From: Cytobacillus oceanisediminis
GTDB lineage: Bacteria > Bacillota > Bacilli > Bacillales > Cytobacillaceae
NCBI RefSeq assembly: GCF_003182355.1
Contig: NZ_QGTW01000006.1
Span: 229,134 to 293,133, forward strand
Direction: 5' to 3'
DNA: 64,000 nucleotides
Position numbers and translations under genes: made by a program. Positions 18,014 to 27,097 of the stretch are shown piece by piece; the first letter of the stretch is position 1; each line of letters opens with the position of its first letter. The notes beneath the pieces were generated by a model. The model ran no database searches and had not been told where the DNA came from. It saw nothing but the letters and a program-made list of their open reading frames with translations.

Positions 18014-18084
18014 TAGGGTTCCTCCTAAAGTGTGAGTTAGAGTGGTGTCTATACTCATATCTTACTGAGGAGCCCTATTTTTTT
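18014..18084 (+). ncRNA. Long hairpin with T-run, possible small RNA or orphan terminator
   Basis: TAGGGTTCCTC (18014-18024) and GAGGAGCCCTA (18067-18077) form an 11-bp stem with inner helices AAG/CTT and TGAGT/ACTCA, followed by seven T on the plus strand. No plus-strand gene lies upstream (17775-18010 is open), so it does not terminate a known gene. The rest of 17775-18142 holds the cupin-HD-GYP promoter region and the next terminator. Confidence 0.35.
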
Positions 18085-18103
18085 CAAAGTCGAAAAATAA
18101 TTA

Positions 18104-18134
18104 AAACCCAGAGACCGCTCCGGTCTCTGGGTTT
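18104..18134 (-). terminator. Terminator of the formate dehydrogenase unit
   Basis: AAACCCAGAGACCG pairs perfectly with CGGTCTCTGGGTTT, followed on the minus strand by TTAATTATTTTT. Confidence 0.88.
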
Positions 18135-18142
18135 GTGCTATA

Positions 18143-18709
18143 TTACTCTCTTTTATTTGGTGAAACATCTTTTTCGTTATTCTCCCTTTTATGAAGATTC
18201 TGATCTTCGGGAAGCTGTGTCGTTCTTTCCATTCCGCTTGTATCTTCTCCCATCCCTTTTAGGAAGGTAATCAGCAGTGTGACAGCCCTGTTCACTTCCG
18301 GGTCTTTTAATACCCTTACTAAATCAAAATAGCTCGTTCTTTCATCTGTTTCTTTATATTCGGCAACACGGGCTATACCGGAATTTAATTTAAGCAGCAA
18401 TGGCTCCAGCTGCTGGACATTTACCGTACCTAGTGTACCAACCATTAGAAGCAGGTTTTTAATCGTGTTTGTGGCTTCTGGTTTGTCTACCGCTTTTACA
18501 AGCACGTTCAATACTTTGTCTCCTTGTCCAAACAAGCCGTTTAATAGAGAAAGAACCCCCCTATCATGCATATGGTTAACAACTGAAAGGAGTTCGAGAA
18601 TGGATTCCTTATTATCAATAAGGGCATTTTCCACTTCTTCCAAGTCCTTTTTGCGTTTGTCCTCCGGACTTAATTCGAAACGCTTAATATTATTAATCGC
18701 TTTAGCCAT
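18143..18709 (-). CDS. yrhD: DUF1641 protein, YrhD-like formate dehydrogenase partner
   Basis: 188-residue helical protein of the DUF1641 family ([60 protein letters not shown]), about 30 residues longer than B. subtilis YrhD because of a polar C-terminal tail. Its ATG overlaps the end of the formate dehydrogenase gene by 8 bp and its ribosome site AAAAAGGAG lies inside that gene, so translation is coupled. The same pairing (yrhE-yrhD) occurs in B. subtilis. A role as an accessory or electron-transfer-linking subunit is inferred from the conserved pairing; no cofactor motif is visible. Confidence 0.9.
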   Translation of the reverse strand: MAKAINNIKRFELSPEDKRKKDLEEVENALIDNKESILELLSVVNHMHDRGVLSLLNGLFGQGDKVLNVLVKAVDKPEATNTIKNLLLMVGTLGTVNVQQLEPLLLKLNSGIARVAEYKETDERTSYFDLVRVLKDPEVNRAVTLLITFLKGMGEDTSGMERTTQLPEDQNLHKRENNEKDVSPNKRE

Positions 18710-21671
18710 TCTGCTTCCGCTCCTTTTTCACCATATCTCCAGGGAAAACATAATCCTTTCGTGCCCACTTTTTCTGAACATTGACACCAATCTGCGGCTG
18801 GGGATTTCCAAAGCGGTGATTTATTTTTGGAAGTGGATTGATTCCTTCCTCACTCAGGATTTCAAGTTTTGCCCGTGTTTCCTTGTATGCAGGCGTATCC
18901 GTATCTTTATCGGCATAGCTGCTTGTCAATAGGTTGATTGCTGCTTCGCCTCTATCATTCATCGGCAGATAGACCTCTTTGCCTTTAACCCTGTCGGTTA
19001 TATGGCATTTCACTTTAACATTTCCGTATGGAGAGGTTAAACGAACCAGTGTACCATCTTTCAGGCCGCGTTCGGCAGCAAGATCAGGTGAGACTTCCAA
19101 GAAGACTTCCGGTGTCTTTGAGCTGATTCCCTTGGATTTATATGTCATATTCCCTTCGTGGAAATGCTCAAGCAGGCGGCCATTATTGACATGAATATCA
19201 TATTCGATCGGGAACTCAAGAGTAGGTGTCCAATCGACTGGATAAAGCCTGGCTTTTCCATCCGGGAATGGGAAGCCTTCTGTATACAAGAGCGGACTGT
19301 CTGTTCCATCCTCCGCAACTGGCCATTGCAGACTCTTGTAGCCTTCCAATCTCTCATAAGTAACACCTGAGTAAATCGGCATGAGCATAGCTGCTTCTGC
19401 CATTATTTCGCCTGGATGAGTGTAAGTCCATCCCGCTCCCAGACGATTGGCAATCTCTATGATTATCTGCCAGTCAGGCTTGGAATCTCCCAGCGGCTCA
19501 AATGCCTGGTATAATCGCTGAATTCTTCTTTCTGTATTCGTAAAAGTTCCTTCTTTTTCAAGGCTTGGACTTGCAGGAAGAACGACATCGGCAAACTCAG
19601 CCGTACGGGAAAGGAAAATGTCTTGGACTACAAAGAAATCCAGTTTTTCAAAAGCCGCCTGGACATAGTTGATATTGGAATCAACAAGACCCATATCCTC
19701 CCCCTTTAGATACATTGCTTTCAAATGGCCTTCATGGACACCCTCTACCATTTCGTGGTTGTTCATTCCCACTTTCTCTGGAAGCCTTACTCCCCATGCA
19801 TTTTCAAACTTCTTTCTCACTTCAGGTTCTGTAACCTTTTGATATCCCGGCAAGTTATCCGGGCTGCTTCCAAAGTCTCCAGCCCCTTGTACATTATTAT
19901 GGCCCCTTAAAGGATAGGCGCCTGCACCGGGCTTAGCGTAATTTCCTGTTACGAGTAGCAGGTTGGAAATGGCCGTACTTGTATCACTTCCGCCAAGGTG
20001 CTGAGTAACCCCCATTGCCCATAAAGCACAAACGGAATTTGCTTCATGGATCATTTCTGCTATTTTAATTAAATTTTCTTTTGATATCCCCGTTGTTTTT
20101 TCTGCGTATTCGATCGTAAACTTCTCAAGATTTTGGACAAATTCTGTTAATCCATTTACTTTTTCTTGTAAAAATTTCTCGTCAGCCCATCCTTGATCGA
20201 TAATATATTTTATAACCGCTGATAGCCAAACCATATCGGTACCTGCTCGCGGGCGAACGAATAGGTCAGAACGCTCAGCCATTTCATGTTCCCTTAAATC
20301 TGCGACGATTACCTTTTGGCCGTTAAGCTTTTGGGAACGTTTCACCCTTGTGGATAGTACAGGGTGCGATTCAGATGTATTCGAACCTATAATCAGCACC
20401 AATTCCGAGTTCCTGATATCTTCGATTGAACCGGCATCTCCTCCATGCCCTACTGTCCGGAATAATCCAACAGTAGCAGGTGTCTGGCAATATCTTGAGC
20501 AGTTATCAACATTATTTGTTCCTATTACAGCTCTGCCAAGCTTCTGCATTAAGTATGATTCTTCATTCGTACATTTTGAGGATGTAATGAAGCTGAGGGC
20601 ATCAGGTCCGTTTTTCTCTTTTATTTCAGTAAATTTCCGTGCAATCAGGTCCAAAGCTTCCTCCCATTCAGCTTCCCGGAATGAATCTCCTTCCCGGATT
20701 AGTGGTTTCGTTAAGCGTTCCTCACTGTTAACAAAGTCCCAGCCGAATTTCCCTTTTACACAAGTTGAGATTCCATTAGCAGGCGCTTCTGCCTGAGGTT
20801 CCACCTTCAGGATTTCTCTTCCCTTTGTCCATACATCAAAGCTGCAGCCAACTCCACAGTAAGTACAGACAGTCTTTGTCTTTTTGATTTTCTCCTCACG
20901 CATGGCTGCTTCCATATCAGATATTGTCAGGATTGATCCATAGCCTGTCTCGACGTTTTTGGTGATTTCAATCATTGGGCGCAGCGTATTTTTTGCGATT
21001 CCTGTTAAAAAGCCTGCTTCCCCTTCCATTCCTTTTTCCATCATGGCATTACACGGGCAAACGGTGGAGCAATGTCCACAGGAAACACACGAGGATTCAT
21101 TGATTGGCACATCATTATCCCAAATGACTCTTGGGCGCTGGCGTTCCCAGTCGATCGTAAGCGTCTCTGTAACCTGGACATCCTGGCATGCCTCAACACA
21201 CCGGCCGCATAGAATGCACTGGTCAGGGTCGTATCGGTAAAAAGGGTGCGAATCATCTCTTTCATATGGTTTTTGATCGAAAGGGATGCTTTGATGATTA
21301 ATTTTCATAGCTTTAACAGTGTTATGTACTTCGCATCCCCCATTGTTGTAGTCACAGACTGTACAGTACAGTTCATGGTTGTAGAGGATTTTATCCATGG
21401 CGATGGTCTGGGCTTGCTTAACATCGGGGTCGACTGTATCAATGACATCCCCATTTTTAATTTTTGTTGAACAGGAACGCACCAGTTCTCCATTAACAGA
21501 AACAATGCATGTATCACATGTTTCGATTGCACCAAGGCTTGGGTGATAGCATACCTGCGGAATTTCAATCGAACTATCATTTAATAATTGCAAAACGGTT
21601 TGATCCGGATTTGCCTTCATTTCTATTCCATTTATTTTTATATTCAGAGAATCTGGCAAGTAAATCATCAT
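18702..21671 (-). CDS. fdhA: NAD-type formate dehydrogenase alpha subunit (YrhE/YjgC-like)
   Basis: Cytosolic molybdenum enzyme oxidising formate to CO2. Domain order in 989 residues: plant-type [2Fe-2S] with [15 protein letters not shown] (about 41-55), an NADH-dehydrogenase G-type cluster segment with [15 protein letters not shown], two [4Fe-4S] motifs [11 protein letters not shown] and [13 protein letters not shown], then the molybdopterin domain with [13 protein letters not shown] (about 265). The Mo ligand is a cysteine in [14 protein letters not shown], so it is not a selenoprotein. The C-terminal cofactor-binding domain includes [16 protein letters not shown]. Start at 21671 follows GAAAGGATG; the second ATG or the TTG four codons later are alternatives. 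FdhD for its activation is encoded at 13098. Divergent from a cupin gene. Confidence 0.96.
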   Translation of the reverse strand: MMIYLPDSLNIKINGIEMKANPDQTVLQLLNDSSIEIPQVCYHPSLGAIETCDTCIVSVNGELVRSCSTKIKNGDVIDTVDPDVKQAQTIAMDKILYNHELYCTVCDYNNGGCEVHNTVKAMKINHQSIPFDQKPYERDDSHPFYRYDPDQCILCGRCVEACQDVQVTETLTIDWERQRPRVIWDNDVPINESSCVSCGHCSTVCPCNAMMEKGMEGEAGFLTGIAKNTLRPMIEITKNVETGYGSILTISDMEAAMREEKIKKTKTVCTYCGVGCSFDVWTKGREILKVEPQAEAPANGISTCVKGKFGWDFVNSEERLTKPLIREGDSFREAEWEEALDLIARKFTEIKEKNGPDALSFITSSKCTNEESYLMQKLGRAVIGTNNVDNCSRYCQTPATVGLFRTVGHGGDAGSIEDIRNSELVLIIGSNTSESHPVLSTRVKRSQKLNGQKVIVADLREHEMAERSDLFVRPRAGTDMVWLSAVIKYIIDQGWADEKFLQEKVNGLTEFVQNLEKFTIEYAEKTTGISKENLIKIAEMIHEANSVCALWAMGVTQHLGGSDTSTAISNLLLVTGNYAKPGAGAYPLRGHNNVQGAGDFGSSPDNLPGYQKVTEPEVRKKFENAWGVRLPEKVGMNNHEMVEGVHEGHLKAMYLKGEDMGLVDSNINYVQAAFEKLDFFVVQDIFLSRTAEFADVVLPASPSLEKEGTFTNTERRIQRLYQAFEPLGDSKPDWQIIIEIANRLGAGWTYTHPGEIMAEAAMLMPIYSGVTYERLEGYKSLQWPVAEDGTDSPLLYTEGFPFPDGKARLYPVDWTPTLEFPIEYDIHVNNGRLLEHFHEGNMTYKSKGISSKTPEVFLEVSPDLAAERGLKDGTLVRLTSPYGNVKVKCHITDRVKGKEVYLPMNDRGEAAINLLTSSYADKDTDTPAYKETRAKLEILSEEGINPLPKINHRFGNPQPQIGVNVQKKWARKDYVFPGDMVKKERKQNG

Positions 21672-21709
21672 CCTTTCAAAAAAATCAATTTCTAAGTTTT
21701 CCCTACCCT

Positions 21710-21737
21710 TGTATAAAAAAGTTAAACGTTTAGTAAA
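21710..21737 (-). promoter_or_regulatory. Promoter of the formate dehydrogenase unit
   Basis: Minus-strand TTTACT (21732-21737), 16-bp spacer, TATACA (21710-21715). About 38 bp from the start codon. Confidence 0.5.
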
Positions 21738-21861
21738 TGATATTGGCTAATATTGATGGGCATTCTCATAAAAGCGAAGTAAGTGATATAAATCATCACT
21801 TTGATCATTGAAATTCATTATCATTAAGGGCGTAAACCAAAAACTTTTGGAGGTTATTAAA

Positions 21862-22203
21862 TTGGAAATGCAATCAATTGAATCAGCAATAGAATATAGT
21901 GATAAACAGTTTACAAAAAGGATTCTTTTTAAAAAGGGAGGGAGTACAGTATTCGTACTTAACTTTATGTCTGGACAGCAGCTTCCTGCCCATAAACATC
22001 CGGGTACTGAAGTATACTTATTGGTTCTTCAAGGGAACGGAACACTTACTATAAACGGGGAGCCAACTGAAGTATCTGAAAAAGCTGTGATTCATGCGGA
22101 CGGAGAAGAAGAGTTTTCTTTTAAAAACAGCGGAAACGATCCGGTCAGCCTTTATGTTATGCTGAACAAAATACCAGATGAAAGATATGCCCAGGATATT
22201 TAA
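21862..22203 (+). CDS. Cupin-domain protein
   Basis: 113-residue single-domain cupin. Motif 1 is GQQLPAHKHPGTEVYLLVLQ with metal-type His-x-His and Glu; motif 2 is the weaker VIHADGEEEFSFKNSGNDP. GGAGG (21850-21854) is 7 nt from TTG at 21862, the preferred start; an ATG at 21868 is the alternative. It shares a 190-bp divergent promoter region with formate dehydrogenase, so co-regulation is likely, but its ligand is unknown. A terminator follows at once. Confidence 0.85.
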   Translation: MEMQSIESAIEYSDKQFTKRILFKKGGSTVFVLNFMSGQQLPAHKHPGTEVYLLVLQGNGTLTINGEPTEVSEKAVIHADGEEEFSFKNSGNDPVSLYVMLNKIPDERYAQDI

Positions 22204-22212
22204 CCAATAAGA

Positions 22213-22264
22213 AAAACACCTCCTGCAAGTCATAATTATAATTACGACTTAAGGGGTGTTTTTT
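22213..22264 (+). terminator. Terminator of the cupin gene
   Basis: AAAACACC and GGGGTGTTTT form the stem base, with inner AAGTC/GACTT, followed by T residues. I see no gene or clear structure in 22265-22450. Confidence 0.75.
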
Positions 22265-22450
22265 CTTTGTCTCATTTAGCTAGGTCTCTTCACATCAGCC
22301 GTTTTTCTATCAGCACTCATATTCAGCCAGCTATCCTCGACTCTACTTGCGCCTCTCCATTTTTCAGAAGATGCCCATTAACATGATTGCCCAAACTAAT
22401 CCTCAAAAGAAATCATGAGCCTATAAGGAAGCTGCTGCCTTTTAATCGTA

Positions 22451-23809
22451 TTATTGGCTGCCGTTCTTTTGCAAAACTTTTAACCCTGTACCCATATCGG
22501 ATGCCAGCACATAATTGCGGTCTACAAAAACGCCCCAAATGTTTGATCTGCTTGGAATATAAACCCCAATTTCTTCTGGATTAGATGGATCCGTGATGTC
22601 AACTGTTCTAACCCCGCCTGAATAATGGGATAAATAAAGGGTATTGCCCTGCACCTTTGGATCATGGACAGTAGCCCCGCCTGGAATTGTTTCTGTAAAA
22701 TCCGTTCTAAAGGTGCTTAATAGCTTCGGATTTGTTTTATCTTTAATATCATAAATCATCGTATAGCCGTAAGCTGATTCGAAGCCCTCTCTAACCGGAC
22801 CGAATACCTCCCTTGTCTCAACTAGTACAGTACCGCCTTTAGCTAAATCCATGGAATGTGCTGCACCTTGTACATCATTGGCAAAGTCCGTTCTGCCAAG
22901 ATAGACTGGATTCTTGGCATCGCTGATATCAAGCATAATGGTTCCTAAATCCCAGTAAGAGAGGAAAGCTGTTTTTCCAGTTCCATCCGTTTTGACACTA
23001 TGAGCAAATGCCGTTCGCTTAATCCCTTCTTCGTCAGTCCAATTGTAGCCGTCGTAGTTCTCGTCACTGACTTCGGAAATATAGTCGCGTGGATTAAATT
23101 CATAAATGGTTTCCGGACTTGATGGCTTGGAAACGTCAACAATCGTAACATCCATTTTTTCACCATGCGAGTAGTAATCAGCATAGCAATTAGCAGTCAG
23201 GACATAAACATTATCTCCTTGTACTGTTAAATACAGCTCATGGGTACCTCTCGCACCTGAAGCATCTTCCCAGAAACCAAGCTTCTTTGGCTCACGAGGG
23301 TTGGTCACATCATATAAGATAAAACCGCCTTTCGAGTTAGGATCAAAACGTTCTAGCTTCTGGACACTGACAGCTGCTAAGTCCCCTTTGAAATGCTCAG
23401 TATTAACAGTTTTTACAATTACCTTCTCCTGCCAGGTACCTGGAATATCAGCAAATGCAGCTACTTCTACAGGATTTGAAGGGTCCTTCATATCAAAAAC
23501 ACGAACTCCGCCGCCTCCTCCATTTGCTGAGTGTGTACCTAAATATGCATAACCTTTATGGGCATAAACATCACCCGTAGAGTTTTTTACACCTTCACGG
23601 ATTTCCTTTAACGGTACAGCAGCCACCTCCTGAAGGTTGCCAGTATTCTTGCTGCCTTCAAGCAAAGGAACTGCCAATTCCACACCAGCAAGACTATCGC
23701 CTTTTTCAGCCCCTCCGCCTAGTTCATCATGAGCAAAAACCGAGGCTCCTCCTGCCGAAAACACCAATGCTCCTGCAAGTGCAGTATTCATTAAAATTTT
23801 CTTTTTCAA
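22451..23809 (-). CDS. Secreted LVIVD-repeat beta-propeller protein
   Basis: 452 residues with a signal peptide (MKKKILMNTALAGALVFSAG, cleavage near VFA-HD). The mature protein is built of LVIVD repeats: VRVFDMKDPSNPVEVAAFAD, GGFILYDVTNPREPKKLGFW, MDVTIVDVSKPSSPETIYEF, GTIMLDISDAKNPVYLGRTD, GYTMIYDIKDKTNPKLLSTF, GGVRTVDITDPSNPEEIGVY. Six or more such blades suggest a propeller acting outside the membrane; the family has no established activity. Start is TTG at 23809, 9 nt after GGGAGG. A 12-bp inverted repeat lies upstream at 23863-23901. Confidence 0.9.
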   Translation of the reverse strand: MKKKILMNTALAGALVFSAGGASVFAHDELGGGAEKGDSLAGVELAVPLLEGSKNTGNLQEVAAVPLKEIREGVKNSTGDVYAHKGYAYLGTHSANGGGGGVRVFDMKDPSNPVEVAAFADIPGTWQEKVIVKTVNTEHFKGDLAAVSVQKLERFDPNSKGGFILYDVTNPREPKKLGFWEDASGARGTHELYLTVQGDNVYVLTANCYADYYSHGEKMDVTIVDVSKPSSPETIYEFNPRDYISEVSDENYDGYNWTDEEGIKRTAFAHSVKTDGTGKTAFLSYWDLGTIMLDISDAKNPVYLGRTDFANDVQGAAHSMDLAKGGTVLVETREVFGPVREGFESAYGYTMIYDIKDKTNPKLLSTFRTDFTETIPGGATVHDPKVQGNTLYLSHYSGGVRTVDITDPSNPEEIGVYIPSRSNIWGVFVDRNYVLASDMGTGLKVLQKNGSQ

Positions 23810-24058
23810 CTGTATTCCTCCCTTAATGAAATTTGATAACCACCTATGTAGTCATTCATGATCTATTTCTGGGACATGAAAAATTAAGTGTCCCGAAATA
23901 GTGCAGTTTTAATATTAAAGAAAATTCAGAACTTTTAATATCCTCTAGATTTCCTAATGTTTCTACATAAATAGACAACCCGCTTCCCATCTATTTAACT
24001 AGAAAAATACGTTGAAATGGTTTCTCGTTATATCTTTTGACCCTTATAGAAATAAAAA

Positions 24059-24081
24059 GCACCTCCCGTAACGGAAGATGC
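24059..24081 (-). terminator. Terminator of the 35-residue peptide gene
   Basis: Minus strand GCATCTTCCG TTA CGGGAGGTGC forms a 10-bp stem with two G-U pairs, followed by TTTTTATTTC. Confidence 0.75.
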
Positions 24082-24091
24082 CATAGTATAT

Positions 24092-24199
24092 TTATCTTCT
24101 GCTTTTCAGCTTTCTTTTTACCGCTGGAACGATATACCTTTTCACTATTGTTACGCCATTCTTTAATATAAAGGCTTTTATAATTCTTTTCACAACCAT
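24092..24199 (-). CDS. 35-residue basic peptide
   Basis: Reading the minus strand from ATG at 24199 gives a 35-residue product beginning MVVKRIIKAFILKNGVTIVK and ending with a polybasic VKRKLKSRR. A GAGAGGG ribosome site sits 7 nt upstream and a good terminator follows 11 bp after the stop, which together argue that it is a real gene. The product has about 12 Lys/Arg and no acidic residue, and alternates hydrophobic and basic positions as in membrane-active amphipathic peptides. No family recognised; toxin, bacteriocin-like peptide or membrane regulator are possibilities. Confidence 0.55.
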   Translation of the reverse strand: MVVKRIIKAFILKNGVTIVKRYIVPAVKRKLKSRR

Positions 24200-24266
24200 C
24201 TGTTATCCCTCTCTTTCGTACAGCAATTTATATCCTTTACCTTTCCCTTGAGCCGGCTAAACATTG

Positions 24267-24297
24267 CAAAAAAAATAGCCCTTGAATACAAGGGCTT
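24267..24297 (-). terminator. Terminator of the GNAT unit
   Basis: AGCCCTTG and CAAGGGCT pair across a short loop, followed on the minus strand by eight T. Confidence 0.88.
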
Positions 24298-24306
24298 GTG
24301 ATCGGA

Positions 24307-24492
24307 TTATACAGGCAAAAGAGCAAGGTTTTCTTTTTCTTTTAATTGCTCGATCATCGAATACCATTCCTGCGGTTTAGTTGAATGTACGGAATAGCAT
24401 TTAGTTAGGAATTTGACTACTAAATCCGAAGAGATTTCACATTCATTTTCGTCAGAAGGCTCTTCAATGTTTGTCATCCTGATATATTCCAT
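24307..24492 (-). CDS. Small acidic protein downstream of GNAT
   Basis: 61 residues beginning MEYIRMTNIEEPSDENECEI; acidic N-terminal third, then an amphipathic helix and WYSMIEQLKEKENLALLPV at the end. Two Cys. GAGGTG lies 9 nt before the ATG at 24492; in-frame GTG codons upstream overlap the neighbour. It follows the GNAT stop by 21 bp and shares its terminator, so it is the last gene of the nitrilase-GNAT unit. No recognised family. Confidence 0.7.
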   Translation of the reverse strand: MEYIRMTNIEEPSDENECEISSDLVVKFLTKCYSVHSTKPQEWYSMIEQLKEKENLALLPV

Positions 24493-24513
24493 GGTTCTTT
24501 TCACCTCTGCCAC

Positions 24514-25182
24514 TCACTGCTTAAATGGATTTTTCCATTCCATTAAGATGCCGTGGTTAAGTGACTCCTCATCTTCTAAATAATTTTCCACAACGGCCAA
24601 TGGCGTTCTGCCGCATCTTAACAAAAAAGTGATTACAGGATCTTTCTTTTCCCCGGCAATCAGCTTTTCCAAATATTCTTCAGCAGACATTTCCACCGCT
24701 GCTTGATGGTACCCAGGCATCCGGCCGCCTCCAAGCAGCCTATCCAGCCCATTCTGAATGACAACCTGATACATAGCCTGCATCATTAGTTTTCCCAGAC
24801 CGAGCTTCCGGTACTTCGGGCGTACGCTGATATCAACAATATATAAAGTATTCCCTTCCGGATTGTGATTGCGAATATATCCATTATCGGTTATTTCCTC
24901 CCATGAATGGTTCGGATGCAAAGGATCGAAGTCAACAATCAGACCTGTCAATGATCCTGCTAATTCACCATCCACATCAATACAAAGTGCACCTTCAGGG
25001 AATAACTCAGTGTGATTCGTCAATTGTTCCTTATTCCACCAAAGTTCAGATGGAAAAGGCGGCGGAAAGCATTCAGACTGAATCTCAATCAACTCGTCAA
25101 AGTCCGCCTTTGTATAGTTCCGAATCGTAACAGGCACCGGCTTGTCAGCATCAAAAACATAGAAATCGCTCCTGTACGCCAT
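24514..25182 (-). CDS. GNAT-family N-acetyltransferase
   Basis: 222-residue acyltransferase with the GNAT core: substrate-side strand ALCIDVDGELAGSLTGLI, then motif A ISVRPKYRKLGLGKLMMQAM with the acetyl-CoA pyrophosphate loop (R/K-x-L-G-L-G-K, about residues 125-131). The C-terminal part (EEYLEKLIAGEKKDPVITFL, GILMEWKNPF) resembles the tail of the GNAT half of Bacillus YhcX, a GNAT-nitrilase fusion. Here the two activities are separate genes, 3 bp apart, with the nitrilase first. Substrate unknown; joint action on an amide or amine is inferred from the recurrent pairing. Confidence 0.9.
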   Translation of the reverse strand: MAYRSDFYVFDADKPVPVTIRNYTKADFDELIEIQSECFPPPFPSELWWNKEQLTNHTELFPEGALCIDVDGELAGSLTGLIVDFDPLHPNHSWEEITDNGYIRNHNPEGNTLYIVDISVRPKYRKLGLGKLMMQAMYQVVIQNGLDRLLGGGRMPGYHQAAVEMSAEEYLEKLIAGEKKDPVITFLLRCGRTPLAVVENYLEDEESLNHGILMEWKNPFKQ

Positions 25183-25185
25183 AGC

Positions 25186-26061
25186 TTATCCTTCAATATT
25201 CTCTTTTTCCCAGTCTATATACAAATCGGTTCTGCGGTCACGCCAGGTCGTTACAGATCCGCGCTCACGCACCTCGTATAAAAGGCTTAAATCCAGGTCC
25301 GCTGTCACTATCATATCGTCATTCAGCTCACCTTCCGCCATAATCCCTTTAGGCGGGAACGGGATATCATTTGGGGTAATGACTGCAGCCTGGCCGAAGT
25401 TGGCGCGCATGAAGTCAACAGTAGGCAGGGATCCGATTGTACCTGTCAAAACTACGTATACCTGGTTTTCAATAGCACGCGCGTGGCTTGTATAGCGGAC
25501 TCGATGGAATCCATGGCGATCATCCGTACAAGAAGGACAGAAAATAACGTCCGCACCCTTTGCCTTAGCCATACGGACGATTTCCGGAAACTCAATGTCA
25601 TAGCAAGTCAGGACAGCAATTCTGCCTTTTTCTGTATCGAATACCTGAAGCCCTTCACCAGGAGACATATTCCACTCATGAACCTCTGTTGGCGTAATAT
25701 GCAGTTTAGCCTGCTCTTCAATTCTTCCATCCGGATAAAATAAATGGGCGACATTATATAAGCGGCCCTCTCTATTAATCACGTGAGTGCCGCCGATGAT
25801 ATGCATATTTGTGTCTTTAGCAAAATTGGAGAAAAGTGTTCGATATTGATCTGTAAAACCAGGCAATTCGTTTATTGTCAGGGTTGTTCCCTGCTCGCTG
25901 CCGATTGACAAAAGCTGTGTTGTAAAAAATTCCGGAAACAAAACAAACTCAGCCCCGAACTCCTGGGCTGTTTTAATATAATGCTCACACTGTTTTGCAA
26001 AGTCTTCGAATGAACGAATGGTGTGCAGATGATACTGCACAGCGGAAACACGAATTTTCAT
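25186..26061 (-). CDS. Carbon-nitrogen hydrolase (nitrilase superfamily amidase)
   Basis: 291-residue cytosolic amidohydrolase with the Glu-Lys-Cys triad in order: FVLFPEFFTTQL (Glu about 47), EQAKLHITPTEVHEW (Lys) and AVLTCYDIEFPEIVRMAKAK (Cys). The end WRDRRTDLYIDW is typical of the branch that pairs with GNAT enzymes. The ATG at 26061 follows GAGGGGAG; an upstream in-frame ATG lacks a site. First gene of a three-gene unit with the GNAT and the 61-residue protein. Precise amide substrate not inferable. Confidence 0.93.
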   Translation of the reverse strand: MKIRVSAVQYHLHTIRSFEDFAKQCEHYIKTAQEFGAEFVLFPEFFTTQLLSIGSEQGTTLTINELPGFTDQYRTLFSNFAKDTNMHIIGGTHVINREGRLYNVAHLFYPDGRIEEQAKLHITPTEVHEWNMSPGEGLQVFDTEKGRIAVLTCYDIEFPEIVRMAKAKGADVIFCPSCTDDRHGFHRVRYTSHARAIENQVYVVLTGTIGSLPTVDFMRANFGQAAVITPNDIPFPPKGIMAEGELNDDMIVTADLDLSLLYEVRERGSVTTWRDRRTDLYIDWEKENIEG

Positions 26062-26558
26062 TGTACTCCCCCTCATCAGCAAAATTTATAGATGAGTATC
26101 ACTCTATCTTTAAAAGATTATCAATGATTTTTATTAAATTCACAATACCTTTTTTTATCGATGCTCGAAATTTTTTAGTTCACAGCAGTTTATTTTACAA
26201 AACCTGCCCGTTTGATCTTCCTCTAATATATTCATGGTCAATAACAATGTTGCCTATTACCATTCTGGAAAGCACCATATGGCTAACCGTCCTTCAATAG
26301 ATATAATACTATTTTAAAAACTTGCAGTGAAATGGTCCAGTTCTAATAGCAGCTTAACCGCAACTGGTAATTTCCTCTAAAAAAGGAATAATGCGGAACC
26401 CTAAGGAGCGAGTACTTTGTTTATTATGAAGACACCACCATGAAACTTTGCCTTTTATTAAGTTTGTGTTACCAACGCTCGCTTACGAGCAGAGGCACCC
26501 TTGCATTAAGCTAGCCTATGCAACTGGCTTCACGGTCCGGCTATTCCTTGCGCACAGT
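26062..26558. other. Gene-poor 500-bp stretch with short GC-richer, hairpin-forming segment
   Basis: No gene I can defend. On the minus strand a 27-codon frame (26271 down to about 26188, starting MVLSRMVIGNIV) has only a weak AAGGA site. Between 26380 and 26560 the composition rises and small inverted repeats appear: TTGCAT/ATGCAA around 26505-26530 and CGCTCG/CGAGC around 26475-26490. This could be a structured RNA or a remnant; see findings. Confidence 0.3.
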
Positions 26559-26588
26559 AAAAAAAGCATTACTTGTAAAGCAATGCTT
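26559..26588 (-). terminator. Terminator of the coiled-coil gene
   Basis: AAGCATTGCTT pairs with AAGTAATGCTT (one mismatch), followed on the minus strand by seven T. Confidence 0.8.
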
Positions 26589-26596
26589 AAGATAAG

Positions 26597-27097
26597 CTAT
26601 TTTAATAGCTTGCTTAATCCAGATAGCAATCCGACACTTTTTTTAAGATCGTGGTTAGCAGCATTGATAACTTTGAGAAACAGATTTAGCAGGGAGGCAT
26701 TTTGTTTCTTAAGCTCAGCAACCTCTTTTTGTGTTTTTTTGAGTTCAGCCTTTATTTCTTCTATTTCTATATTTAATACTGCAAGAGCAGCATCTTCACT
26801 GCCATTCCTATCCTCAGATCCTTTTTTAGTTCCTGCTTCTGTTCCTTCTTCCCTTGTTTCCTTTACAGCAGTTCCTTCACTTCTCTCAGGTTTTTTTCCG
26901 ATTTCATTAACCATTGCCATTAAGGAATCATCTTTTATAAGTTTATTTGCCATTTTGAAAAGAGATCCGATATCGATATTTTTTTCGTCTTTCAGTAAGT
27001 TTGATGCCAGCCTTTGGACAGCCTCTGCTTTTTCCTGTTTTATTTTATTTGTTGAATTTTCATATGAATTCTTTTGTTCCTGTTTATTTTTTTCCAC
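26597..27097 (-). CDS. Coiled-coil protein of unknown function
   Basis: 166 residues, highly charged. N-terminal helical part (residues 15-65, QEKAEAVQRLASNLLKDEKN, IGSLFKMANKLIKDDSLM), a polar disordered linker (residues 68-100, rich in E, G, T, K), then a heptad coiled coil (IEIEEIKAELKKTQKEVAEL) and a hydrophobic end. The frame starts with GTG at 27097 after AGGCGGG. No family recognised; the architecture would suit a phase-forming or scaffold protein but nothing specific supports a role. It carries its own terminator. Confidence 0.75.
   Translation of the reverse strand: MEKNKQEQKNSYENSTNKIKQEKAEAVQRLASNLLKDEKNIDIGSLFKMANKLIKDDSLMAMVNEIGKKPERSEGTAVKETREEGTEAGTKKGSEDRNGSEDAALAVLNIEIEEIKAELKKTQKEVAELKKQNASLLNLFLKVINAANHDLKKSVGLLSGLSKLLK

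Noticed and set aside
18702..21671. Selenocysteine formate dehydrogenase
   Set aside because: The Mo-ligand position is an ordinary cysteine codon in SRYCQTP and no in-frame TGA needs to be read through.
22265..22450. Possible small gene or repeat after the cupin gene
   Set aside because: No frame with a ribosome site, no inverted repeat and no similarity to the MITE copies.
26188..26271. 27-codon minus-strand frame starting MVLSRMVIGNIV
   Set aside because: Weak ribosome site at a poor distance and no terminator; not enough to call a gene.
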